Below are positions 1 to 5,796 of a stretch of DNA of 8,142 nucleotides, piece by piece. The translations under genes were made by a program, and so were the position numbers. Within the stretch, counting starts at the first letter, position 1. Each line of letters opens with the position of its first letter. Where the stretch lies: assembly GCA_023435335.1 (NCBI GenBank), contig JAEYRU010000248.1, forward strand, positions 1-8,142, written 5' to 3'. This DNA is from Pseudomonadota bacterium. GTDB lineage: Bacteria; Pseudomonadota; Alphaproteobacteria; Rhizobiales; Rhizobiaceae. The notes below the pieces were generated by a model that was given only the letters and a program-made list of their open reading frames with translations, searched no databases and had not been told where the DNA came from.

Positions 1-2
1 AC

Positions 3-1100
3 AACCCGGAGGAGTTCCTCGAGAATACCAAGCTCGAGCTGTTCCAGGACCAGGTCTTCTGCTTCACGCCGAAGGGACGGCTGATCGCGCTGCCGCGCGG
101 CGCGACCCCCATCGATTTCGCCTATGCTGTGCACACCGAGGTGGGCGATACATGCGTCGGCGCCAAGGTGAATGGCCGCATCATGCCGCTGATGACCGAA
201 CTCAAGAATGGCGACGAGGTCGAGATCATCCGCTCCAAGGCGCAGGTGCCGCCAGCGGCCTGGGAGAACGTGGTCGTCACCGGAAAGGCGCGCTCCGCCA
301 TCCGTAGGGCCACGAGGAACGCCATACGCAAGCAGTATTCCGGGCTCGGCACGCGCATTCTGGAGCGCGCCTTCGAGCGCGCCGGCAAAGCCTTCTCGAA
401 GGAGGCGCTCAAGCCCGGCCTCCACCGGCTGGCGCGGAAGGACATCGAGGACGTCCTTGCGGCGGTGGGGCGCGGCGAGATTTCCTCGCCCGACGTGATC
501 AAGGCCGTCTTCCCCGATTACAAGGACGAGCGCATTACTCCGCCCACCAAGGTGCGCGAAGAGGGGTGGGTCAATCTGCGCAACGCCGCCGGCATGCTCT
601 TCCAGTTGCCCGGCCGCGCCTCGCGCAAGGACAGGAAGACCGCGGAAAAGAACGCGCTGCCGATCCGCGGCATCTCCGGCGACCTGCCCGTGCGCTTCGC
701 ACCGGAAGGCGCTGTGCCGGGCGACCGCATCGTCGGCATACTTCAGCCTGGCTCCGGCATCACCATCTACCCCATCCAGTCGCCGTCCCTTACCGCCTTC
801 GACGACCAGCCCGAGCGCTGGATCGATGTCCGCTGGGACATTGACGAGGACATGAAGGAGCGCTTCCCCGCGCGCATCTCCGTGATGGCGATCAACGAGC
901 CCGGCTCGCTTGCCAACATCGCGCAGGTGGTCGCCGCGAACGACGCCAATATCCACATGCTGTCCATGCTGCGCACCGCGCCGGATTTCACCGAGATGCT
1001 GATCGACCTCGAAGTGTGGGACCTGAAGCAGTTGAACCGGCTGCTCTCGCAGTTGAAGGACAATCCAAGCGTTTCCGAAGCGAAGCGCGTGAACGGCTAG
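3..1100 (+). CDS. rsh: Bifunctional (p)ppGpp synthetase/hydrolase Rsh (RelA/SpoT), C-terminal part, 5' truncated by window
   Basis: The reading frame is open from position 3 and gives 365 residues, so the N-terminal hydrolase and synthetase domains lie outside the window. The visible part is the regulatory half of a long RelA/SpoT homolog, which senses starvation and sets the alarmone level. Residues about 18-78 of the fragment are a TGS domain (VFCFTPKGRLIALPRGATPI, then HTEVGDTCVGAKVNG). A helical linker follows. Residues about 217-262 match the zinc-finger-domain position (PGDRIVGILQPGSGI) but lack its usual cysteines. Residues about 290-363 are an ACT domain (RISVMAINEPGSLANIAQVV). Alphaproteobacteria usually carry one bifunctional Rsh, so 'rsh' is used rather than relA or spoT. 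It ends in TAG, 19 nt before pyrE. Confidence 0.96.
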   Translation, partial: NPEEFLENTKLELFQDQVFCFTPKGRLIALPRGATPIDFAYAVHTEVGDTCVGAKVNGRIMPLMTELKNGDEVEIIRSKAQVPPAAWENVVVTGKARSAIRRATRNAIRKQYSGLGTRILERAFERAGKAFSKEALKPGLHRLARKDIEDVLAAVGRGEISSPDVIKAVFPDYKDERITPPTKVREEGWVNLRNAAGMLFQLPGRASRKDRKTAEKNALPIRGISGDLPVRFAPEGAVPGDRIVGILQPGSGITIYPIQSPSLTAFDDQPERWIDVRWDIDEDMKERFPARISVMAINEPGSLANIAQVVAANDANIHMLSMLRTAPDFTEMLIDLEVWDLKQLNRLLSQLKDNPSVSEAKRVNG

Positions 1101-1113
1101 GGAAGGGGCGGGA
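1101..1113 (+). promoter_or_regulatory. Ribosome binding site region of pyrE
   Basis: The 19-nt gap between rsh and pyrE is purine-rich, with GGAAGGGG at 1101-1108 and GGGA at 1110-1113. GGGA lies 6 nt before the ATG at 1120, which supports that start. There is no room for a separate promoter inside the gap. Confidence 0.55.
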
Positions 1114-1119
1114 CGCACG

Positions 1120-1698
1120 ATGACGACGGACGAGGTGCTGGAGGTTTTTCGCGAGGCGGGGGCGATCCTTACCGGCCATTTCATCCTCACCTCCGGGCTG
1201 CGCAGCCCGGTCTTCCTGCAGAAGGCGCGTGTCTTCATGCATGCCGACAAGACCGAGCGGCTGTGCCGCGCGCTGGCGGAACTGATCCGCGAGAAGGTGA
1301 CCGGCCGCATCGACTACGTCGTGGGCCCGGCCATCGGCGGCCTCATCCCCGCCTATGAAACCTCCCGCCATCTCGGTGTGCCGGCGATCTGGGTCGAGCG
1401 CGAGGGGGGTGAATTCCGCCTGCGCCGATTCGAGATCCCGCAAGGCGCGCGGGTGGTCATCGTTGAGGATATAGTCACCACCGGCCTCTCCATCCGCGAG
1501 ACGGTCGACTGCCTGAGGAAGCTTGGAGCCGAGGTCGCCGCCGCTGCATGCATCATCGATCGCTCGGCCGGCAAGACCGATGTCGGGGTCCCGCTGGTGG
1601 CCCTCGCCGAGTACGAGGTACCGGCCTACAGTCCGGACAATCTACCGCCGGAGCTGGCCGCAATTCCGCCGATCAAGCCCGGTAGCAGGAACATCTGA
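1120..1698 (+). CDS. pyrE: Orotate phosphoribosyltransferase
   Basis: This 192-residue protein converts orotate and PRPP to orotidine 5'-monophosphate in cytosolic de novo pyrimidine synthesis. The 13-residue PRPP-binding motif is clear at residues 112-124 (VVIVEDIVTTGLS), with the acidic pair E116-D117. The N-terminal segment GHFILTSGLRSPVFLQKARV (19-38) is typical of the family, as is VVGPAIGGLIPAYETSR (67-83). The segment before the PRPP motif (WVEREGGEFRLRRFEIPQG, 91-109) lacks the lysine/histidine-rich RKxxKxHG loop of the E. coli enzyme. It resembles the shorter 'Thermus-type' PyrE subgroup common in alphaproteobacteria. The length fits that subgroup. It lies 19 nt after rsh in the same direction, so co-transcription is likely. 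Confidence 0.93.
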   Translation: MTTDEVLEVFREAGAILTGHFILTSGLRSPVFLQKARVFMHADKTERLCRALAELIREKVTGRIDYVVGPAIGGLIPAYETSRHLGVPAIWVEREGGEFRLRRFEIPQGARVVIVEDIVTTGLSIRETVDCLRKLGAEVAAAACIIDRSAGKTDVGVPLVALAEYEVPAYSPDNLPPELAAIPPIKPGSRNI

Positions 1699-1892
1699 CA
1701 AGTCGCCGCTTCGGCGGCGGCGTTGCCATTCCCCTGCCGTATTGGCCGGAAGGATAGGTTCCCAACGGTTCGAACTCCTTCTAGTCTCGGCGCCGGGGGA
1801 GCGGCAGACCGGCAAACATTGTTAACTCGACCGGGCCAGAATTGGCCGCGGGCAGTGCGGGCCAGGTTCCGCGGGAGGCGCACTACAGGGGC
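1699..1892. other. Gene-free gap between pyrE and the DUF2062 gene
   Basis: I see no gene in these 194 nt. They hold two small inverted repeats: CGCCG-CTT-CGGCG at 1704-1716, just after the pyrE stop, and GGCCA-GAAT-TGGCC at 1834-1847. Neither is followed by a T-tract, so neither is a convincing intrinsic terminator. A TTGTTA at 1819-1824 could serve as a -35, but no acceptable -10 sits at the right distance. A promoter for the downstream genes is plausible here but I cannot place it. Confidence 0.4.
1704..1716 (+). repeat. Short hairpin just after pyrE
   Basis: A 5-bp perfect inverted repeat, CGCCG and CGGCG, flanks a 3-nt CTT loop and starts 6 nt after the pyrE stop. With no T-run following, it might stabilise a 3' end rather than terminate transcription. 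This is weak evidence for function. Confidence 0.35.
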
Positions 1893-2477
1893 ATGCTTTT
1901 TCGGCGCAGGAAACCGGCTCAGTTCGGCGAAAGGCTGCGGGTCTTCCTCTGGCCCCGCCGCTCCTTCTGGCGCTCGGCCCAATACTTTGCAAAACGGGTA
2001 TTGCGGTTGACTGCCACGCCGCATGCGATCGCAGCTGGGATCGCGGCAGGAACCCTGGCATCCTTCACCCCCTTTCTCGGTTTCCATTTCATCATCGCGG
2101 CCGCCCTCGCATGGGTGATCCGTGGCAATCTGATCGCCTCCGCGCTGGGAACCGCCGTCGGCAATCCGCTGACCTTTCCGTTCATTTGGGCGTCCACCAT
2201 GGCCGCGGGCCGGTTCATCCTCTACGGGAGTCACCCCGAGACGATCGTGCCGCTGCATCTCGGCCGCGTGCTGACGCATCTGGAGTTTCACCAGATATGG
2301 GACCCGCTGCTGAAGCCGATGACCGTGGGAGGACTCGTCGTGGGCACGCTGGTGGGCCTGGTCCTGTACGGCGTCACTTGGTGGATGGTTTGGACTTTCC
2401 AGGAACAGCGGCGGCACCGTCTGGCCGAGCGGGCGCGCCGCCGGGCGCTTGCGTCCGCCGCCGCCCAGACAGCCTGA
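1893..2477 (+). CDS. DUF2062 family membrane protein
   Basis: A 194-residue integral membrane protein of unknown function. From its ATG at 1893 it begins MLFRRRKPAQFGERLRVFLW, the usual opening of DUF2062 proteins in rhizobia. The basic N-terminal stretch is followed by FAKRVLRLTATPHAIAAGIA (32-51) and the family core FTPFLGFHFIIAAALAWVIRGN (58-79). Hydrophobic segments lie at about 43-77, 81-111 and 145-168, and the C-terminal tail is arginine-rich. An in-frame TTG at 1842 would add 17 residues, but these do not look like the family. GGGAGG at 1873-1878 is 14 nt from the ATG, which is long for a ribosome binding site. This gene commonly sits between pyrE and acpS in Hyphomicrobiales, and its link to their functions is unknown. 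Confidence 0.85.
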   Translation: MLFRRRKPAQFGERLRVFLWPRRSFWRSAQYFAKRVLRLTATPHAIAAGIAAGTLASFTPFLGFHFIIAAALAWVIRGNLIASALGTAVGNPLTFPFIWASTMAAGRFILYGSHPETIVPLHLGRVLTHLEFHQIWDPLLKPMTVGGLVVGTLVGLVLYGVTWWMVWTFQEQRRHRLAERARRRALASAAAQTA

Positions 2478-2490
2478 CTGCGGGATTGCC

Positions 2491-2898
2491 ATGATCGTCG
2501 GAATCGGCAGCGATCTCATCGATATACGCCGTGTCGAACGGTCTCTCGAACGGTTCGGCGAGCGTTTCATCGCGCGCGTATTCACTCCGATCGAGCGCGC
2601 ACGCTCCGAGCGGCGCAAGGAACGCGCCGCTTCCTACGCGAAGCGCTTCGCGGCGAAGGAGGCCTGCGCCAAGGCGCTCGGCACCGGTCTCGCCCGCGGC
2701 GTGTTCTGGCGCGACATGGGCGTGGTCAATCTCCCGGGCGGCAAGCCGACCATGCATCTGACCGGGGGAGCCGCTGCCCGGCTGGAGCAGCTGGTGCCCG
2801 ACGGGCATCATGCGTCGATCCATCTCACCATCACCGACGATTATCCGCTGGCACAGGCCTTCGTGATCATCGAGGCCTTGCCGCTCGACGCAGCCTGA
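2491..2898 (+). CDS. acpS: Holo-[acyl-carrier-protein] synthase
   Basis: This 135-residue protein transfers the 4'-phosphopantetheine arm of coenzyme A to apo-ACP, activating it for fatty acid synthesis. The start at 2491 gives MIVGIGSDLIDIRRVE, the canonical AcpS N-terminus. D8 and E57 (in RFAAKEACAKALGTG, 52-66) are the expected Mg2+ ligands. The length is typical for the small homotrimeric AcpS type. GGGA at 2482-2485 lies 5 nt before the ATG. An ATG at 2449 in the same frame would overlap the preceding gene and add a non-family extension, so it was not chosen. The start lies 13 nt after the DUF2062 stop, which suggests one operon continuing towards lepB. Confidence 0.96.
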   Translation: MIVGIGSDLIDIRRVERSLERFGERFIARVFTPIERARSERRKERAASYAKRFAAKEACAKALGTGLARGVFWRDMGVVNLPGGKPTMHLTGGAAARLEQLVPDGHHASIHLTITDDYPLAQAFVIIEALPLDAA

Positions 2899-2917
2899 GC
2901 GCGCCGCTCGCCGCAAA

Positions 2918-2940
2918 ACGGGCGCAATTGCGTTGCCCGT
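2918..2940 (+). repeat. Inverted repeat in the acpS-lepB gap
   Basis: Perfect 6-bp arms ACGGGC (2918-2923) and GCCCGT (2935-2940) enclose an 11-nt loop that itself overlaps the palindrome CGCAATTGCG (2923-2932). No T-tract follows. It could be an RNA hairpin or a protein site upstream of lepB. Function is not known. Confidence 0.4.
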
Positions 2941-2944
2941 CAAA

Positions 2945-2956
2945 AGCCGAACGGCT
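2945..2956 (+). repeat. Short palindrome before lepB
   Basis: AGCCG-AA-CGGCT at 2945-2956 lies 4 nt after the preceding inverted repeat and 29 nt before the lepB start. With a 2-nt centre it is better read as a DNA palindrome than as an RNA hairpin. Chance occurrence in GC-rich DNA is possible. Confidence 0.3.
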
Positions 2957-2976
2957 AAGAGGGGCGGCAATCAATC

Positions 2977-2981
2977 GAGGA
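2977..2981 (+). promoter_or_regulatory. Ribosome binding site of lepB
   Basis: GAGGA at 2977-2981 sits 4 nt before the ATG at 2986. The spacing is a little short, but this is the best Shine-Dalgarno match in the 87-nt gap and supports that start. Confidence 0.55.
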
Positions 2982-2985
2982 CGAT

Positions 2986-3732
2986 ATGAGCGTGGCTGAA
3001 AAATCGCAGAAGAAATCCGGCGGACTTGGCGAAACAGTCAGCGTCATCGTCCAGGCCCTTCTTCTCGCGCTCGTCATACGTACGCTTCTCTTCCAGCCGT
3101 TCTCGATACCTTCGGGCTCGATGCGCCCAACGCTGCTCGAGGGCGATTATCTGTTCGTGACCAAGTGGTCCTACGGTTATTCACGCCACTCTCTGCCCTT
3201 CTCTCCGCCGATCTTTTCGGGCCGCATCTGGGCCTCGGAACCCGAACGTGGAGACGTCGCGGTGTTCAAGTTCCCTCCCAATCCCTCGCTCGACTACATC
3301 AAGCGCGTCGTCGGGCTTCCCGGCGACCGTATCCAGATGCGCGATGGGCAACTCTTCATCAACGGTGAGGCCGTCCAGCGGGAGAAGGTGGGCGAGATCA
3401 CCAATCCCGACATCACAGAGGTCGATCGTCCGGTCGAGGTCTATCGCGAGACGCTGCCCAATGGGGTCGCCTACGACACGCTCGACCTTTCGCCAAACGG
3501 CATCGGCGACAATACCCGCGAGTTCGTGGTGCCCGCGGGTCACTATTTCATGATGGGCGACAACCGCGACAATTCGGCTGACAGCCGTTTCTCGGTCGGT
3601 TTCGTGCCTGCGGAAAACCTGATCGGGCGCGCCAATATCATCTTCTTCTCGATCGCCGGCGCCAGCCCGCTCGAACTCTGGAAATGGCCGACCTCGATGC
3701 GCGCTTCCCGCCTCTTCACCTGGGTGGAGTGA
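2986..3732 (+). CDS. lepB: Signal peptidase I
   Basis: This 248-residue inner-membrane serine protease removes signal peptides from exported proteins. A short basic N-terminus is followed by one membrane segment at about residues 17-36 (TVSVIVQALLLALVIRTLLF). The catalytic Ser45 lies in IPSGSMRPTL (41-50). The general-base Lys106 lies in DYIKRVVGLPGDRI (103-116). The conserved box GDNRDNSADSR is at 191-201. All parts of the Ser/Lys dyad fold are present and the length is normal for an alphaproteobacterial LepB with a single N-terminal membrane anchor. It is followed after 18 nt by rnc, the common lepB-rnc-era arrangement, so these genes are probably co-transcribed. Confidence 0.97.
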   Translation: MSVAEKSQKKSGGLGETVSVIVQALLLALVIRTLLFQPFSIPSGSMRPTLLEGDYLFVTKWSYGYSRHSLPFSPPIFSGRIWASEPERGDVAVFKFPPNPSLDYIKRVVGLPGDRIQMRDGQLFINGEAVQREKVGEITNPDITEVDRPVEVYRETLPNGVAYDTLDLSPNGIGDNTREFVVPAGHYFMMGDNRDNSADSRFSVGFVPAENLIGRANIIFFSIAGASPLELWKWPTSMRASRLFTWVE

Positions 3733-3750
3733 TAAGGCGGCGACGCGGAC

Positions 3751-4467
3751 ATGGCAAGGCGCGCACCAAACGACGAGGCCCGTAACGAGACGCTAGCGGC
3801 CGTAACCGGCCATGTCTTCGCAGACCGTGCGCTTGCCGATGCGGCTCTGACGCATGCCAGCGCGCGCGGCGCTTCCCGCGTCGACTATCAGCGGCTCGAG
3901 TTTCTCGGCGACCGTGTGCTTGGGCTGGTTGTCGCCGACCTGCTCTACGCAGCTTTCCCGAAAGCTCCTGAAGGCGAACTGTCGCTGCGGCTTAACGCGC
4001 TCGTCAACGCCGAGACGCTAGCTGCGATCGCAGACGAGACCGGACTCGGTGAGCTGATCCGCGCCGCCGCCGATGTGCGCGCCTTGTCGCCGCGCAAGCG
4101 CGTCAACGTGCGGGCCGACGTCATGGAAGCGCTGATTGCAGCGCTCTATCTCGATGGCGGCATGGATACGGCGAGGAACTTCATATTGCGCTGGTGGGAA
4201 TCGCGCGCCCGGGCGGCGGGCGCGGCTCGCCGCGATCCCAAGACCGAATTGCAGGAATGGGCGCACCAGGCGGCCGCGGCCGTTCCCGTCTACGAGACGC
4301 AGCGCCGGGAAGGTCCCGATCACGATCCGGTCTTCACGGTGGTCGTAACCGTGCCGGGGCGCGAGCCCGCAGAGGCGACCGGGCGCTCCAAGCGCGAGGC
4401 CGAGCAGAACGCGGCGGCGGCTCTTCTCGTGCGCGAGGGCGTATGGCAGGTGGAGGCGGAAGCATGA
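3751..4467 (+). CDS. rnc: Ribonuclease III
   Basis: This 238-residue endonuclease cleaves double-stranded RNA, including the rRNA precursor and structured mRNAs. The signature QRLEFLGDRVLG is at residues 47-58, with E50 and D54 as metal-site acids. E74 follows in EGELSLRLNALV, and D123 and E126 lie in ADVMEALIAALYLDGG (122-137). The first signature position, glutamate in E. coli (E38), is glutamine here (Q47). Residues about 162-230 form the C-terminal double-stranded RNA-binding domain (DPKTELQEWAHQ, ending SKREAEQNAAAALL). The ribosome binding site is weak: AAGG at 3734-3737 is 13 nt from the ATG. Its last codons overlap the era start by 4 nt. Confidence 0.96.
   Translation: MARRAPNDEARNETLAAVTGHVFADRALADAALTHASARGASRVDYQRLEFLGDRVLGLVVADLLYAAFPKAPEGELSLRLNALVNAETLAAIADETGLGELIRAAADVRALSPRKRVNVRADVMEALIAALYLDGGMDTARNFILRWWESRARAAGAARRDPKTELQEWAHQAAAAVPVYETQRREGPDHDPVFTVVVTVPGREPAEATGRSKREAEQNAAAALLVREGVWQVEAEA
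4452..4456 (+). promoter_or_regulatory. Ribosome binding site of era inside rnc
   Basis: GGAGG at 4452-4456 lies 7 nt before the ATG at 4464, an ideal spacing. It fixes the era start in favour of upstream in-frame codons that would overlap rnc deeply. The ATGA overlap at 4464-4467 suggests translational coupling of rnc and era. Confidence 0.8.
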
Positions 4468-5372
4468 GCGAAGCCGAGGTACCTACGCGGTCCGGCTTCG
4501 TGGCCCTGATCGGGGCGCCCAATGCGGGTAAGTCGACCCTGATGAATCGCCTGGTCGGCACCAAGGTTTCGATCGTGACGCACAAGGTGCAGACCACCCG
4601 CGCTATCGTGCGCGGCGTGGTGACGCGCGGCCAAGCGCAGATCGTTTTCGTCGATACGCCGGGCATATTCCGTCCGCGCCGCCGGCTCGACCAGGCGATG
4701 GTGACCACCGCATGGGGCGGAGCGAAGGATGCCGACCTCGTTCTCGTCCTCATCGACGCCCAGCGCGGCCTCAAGGGCGATGCTGCGGAGATCCTCGATC
4801 GCCTGGCCGACATACGCCAGCCCAAGGTGCTGCTGCTCAACAAGGTGGACGCGGTGAAACGCGAAACGCTCCTGGCGCTGGCCGCGGAAGCAAACGAGAA
4901 GGCGGGCTTCGAGCGCACCTTCATGATCTCGGCGCTCACCGGCTCAGGTTGCGACGACCTGCTCGACTTCCTCGCGGAATGGCTGCCGGAAGGTCCCTGG
5001 TTCTATCCGGAAGACCAGATCTCCGATCTGCCGATGCGCCAGTTGGCCGCCGAGATCACCCGCGAGAAGCTCTATCTGCGGCTGCATGAGGAGTTGCCCT
5101 ACTCTTCGCATGTCGAGACGGAGAAATGGGAAGAGCGCAAGGACGGGTCGGTGCGCATCGAGCAGGTGATCTACGTCGAGCGCGAAAGCCAGAAGAAGAT
5201 CGTGATCGGTCGCAAGGGCGAGACCCTGCGCGCGATCGGGGAGACGGCGCGCAAGGAACTGGCCGGAATTCTCGAGCAGAACGTCCACCTGTTCCTGTTC
5301 GTGAAGGTGCGCGAGAACTGGAGCAACGATCCCGAGCGCTATCGCGAGATCGGGCTTGAATTCCCGAACTGA
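4464..5372 (+). CDS. era: GTPase Era
   Basis: This 302-residue GTPase binds the 3' end of 16S rRNA and helps 30S subunit maturation. GTPase motifs appear in order: G1 GAPNAGKST (17-25), G2 QTTR (43-46), G3 DTPG (64-67), G4 NKVD (126-129) and G5 SAL (156-158). The C-terminal KH domain carries the GxxG loop in IGRKGETLRAIG (248-259). The protein ends KVRENWSNDPERYREIGLEF followed by two residues, a typical Era tail. Its length is normal. Pairing with RNase III fits a shared role in rRNA processing. In many relatives recO follows directly. Here the stop is only 9 nt from the end of a convergent gene, so the transcripts may overlap. Confidence 0.97.
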   Translation: MSEAEVPTRSGFVALIGAPNAGKSTLMNRLVGTKVSIVTHKVQTTRAIVRGVVTRGQAQIVFVDTPGIFRPRRRLDQAMVTTAWGGAKDADLVLVLIDAQRGLKGDAAEILDRLADIRQPKVLLLNKVDAVKRETLLALAAEANEKAGFERTFMISALTGSGCDDLLDFLAEWLPEGPWFYPEDQISDLPMRQLAAEITREKLYLRLHEELPYSSHVETEKWEERKDGSVRIEQVIYVERESQKKIVIGRKGETLRAIGETARKELAGILEQNVHLFLFVKVRENWSNDPERYREIGLEFPN

Positions 5373-5381
5373 ACACGGCTG

Positions 5382-5717
5382 TCAGAACGGCTCAGCAGCA
5401 AGCTTCTCCCGCCAGTGATCCTGCCTGTCCCTGAGGAACTGCTCCCGTTCGTAGGGGAGTTCTTCCATGTCGATCCGTTCCAGCACCTCGAACGCAATCG
5501 CGCCGGCACCATGCTCCTTCACGGCAGACTTCAGCGACGGACGCAGATTGGCGTCATGCGTCAAGGCGAAACGCAGCCGGTTCTCGATCGTCGAAAGATC
5601 GGCCGCGCGCCCGATCCAGCGCCCGCCGGTCGCCGCGCAGCGCAGAGCGTAGACGCCTGCCTCGATCTTCCGTTCCTTGTAGGCGGCGATCGCCGCCTTC
5701 CTTCCTGCCCGTTCCAA
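5382..5717 (-). CDS. GIY-YIG nuclease family protein, small single-domain
   Basis: A 111-residue protein resembling the small stand-alone GIY-YIG proteins of rhizobia. The motif pair appears as GVYALRC (21-27) and WIGRAADL (34-41), so the second motif has W in place of Y. R47 in IENRLRF is the likely conserved arginine. An acidic stretch, EELPYEREQFL (85-95), sits where the catalytic glutamate is expected, probably E92 or E90. Substrate and role are unknown and activity is uncertain. The start is TTG at 5717, supported by GGAG (5729-5726 on this strand) 8 nt upstream and by a promoter just beyond it. It converges on era with a 9-nt gap and is divergent from the DUF2239 gene, with which it shares a control region. 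Confidence 0.78.
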   Translation of the reverse strand: MERAGRKAAIAAYKERKIEAGVYALRCAATGGRWIGRAADLSTIENRLRFALTHDANLRPSLKSAVKEHGAGAIAFEVLERIDMEELPYEREQFLRDRQDHWREKLAAEPF

Positions 5718-5744
5718 CTTGCGAACTCCGTTTCCGACTTGCGA
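5712..5744. repeat. Tandem 20-bp-period direct repeat over the GIY-YIG gene start
   Basis: TTCCAACTTGCGA at 5712-5724 and TTCCGACTTGCGA at 5732-5744 match at 12 of 13 positions and start exactly 20 bp apart. The first copy covers the TTG start codon of the minus-strand gene. The second covers its predicted transcription start. It may be a small local duplication or a pair of sites for a regulator. Confidence 0.6.
5726..5729 (-). promoter_or_regulatory. Ribosome binding site supporting the TTG start
   Basis: On the minus strand GGAG lies 8 nt upstream of the TTG at 5717. This is the main reason to accept a non-ATG start for the GIY-YIG gene, since no ATG lies nearby in frame. Confidence 0.6.
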
Positions 5745-5747
5745 GGT

Positions 5748-5764
5748 TTATACCCGGGTGATAA
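5748..5764. promoter_or_regulatory. Putative operator box 1 (TTATACCCGGGTGATAA)
   Basis: A 17-bp, nearly palindromic site with core ACCCGGGT flanked by TTAT and ATAA. It matches box 2 at 15 of 17 positions. It overlaps the -10 of the minus-strand promoter and a possible plus-strand -10, GATAAT (5760-5765). The position is that expected of a repressor site. The cognate protein is not known. Confidence 0.6.
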
Positions 5765-5765
5765 T
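5760..5765 (+). promoter_or_regulatory. Possible -10 element for the DUF2239 gene
   Basis: GATAAT matches TATAAT at five of six positions. The best upstream -35 is TTGCGA at 5739-5744, with a short 15-nt spacer, so the promoter is tentative. Transcription would start near 5772 and give a leader of about 25 nt containing box 2. Confidence 0.35.
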
Positions 5766-5776
5766 CGACATGCAAA

Positions 5777-5793
5777 TTATATCCGGGTAATAA
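5777..5793. promoter_or_regulatory. Putative operator box 2 (TTATATCCGGGTAATAA)
   Basis: This second copy of the 17-bp box lies 29 bp from the first, start to start. It sits just upstream of the minus-strand -35 and ends 3 nt before the ATG of the DUF2239 gene, so it also occupies that gene's ribosome-binding region. Two copies in one divergent control region argue against chance. Confidence 0.6.
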
Positions 5794-5796
5794 GCA

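Larger units (their letters stand above)
5747..5775 (-). promoter_or_regulatory. Predicted sigma-70-type promoter of the GIY-YIG gene
   Basis: On the minus strand a -35 TTGCAT (5775-5770) is separated by exactly 17 nt from a -10 TATAAA (5752-5747). Transcription would begin near 5740, giving a leader of about 23 nt that contains the GGAG ribosome binding site. The -10 and much of the spacer are covered by the first 17-bp box, so a protein bound there should block this promoter. A second TATAAT (5781-5776) exists on the same strand, but its best -35 is badly spaced. Confidence 0.6.

Noticed and set aside
988..1443. 151-codon minus-strand frame over rsh and pyrE
   Set aside because: It covers two confident coding regions and resembles no known protein.
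1767..1778. tRNA T-loop-like sequence GGTTCGAACTCC
   Set aside because: The flanking bases do not pair as a T-stem, and no acceptor, D or anticodon arm can be folded around it.
1626..2618. Long open frame of 330 codons on the minus strand over the pyrE end and the DUF2062 gene
   Set aside because: Its product is low-complexity and R/G/P-rich with no family signal, and it lies opposite well-supported genes. Such frames are expected in GC-rich DNA.
5776..5781. Perfect TATAAT on the minus strand as the main -10 of the GIY-YIG gene
   Set aside because: The only upstream -35-like element (TTGCAA) has a 19-nt spacer. The TTGCAT-17-TATAAA promoter fits better.
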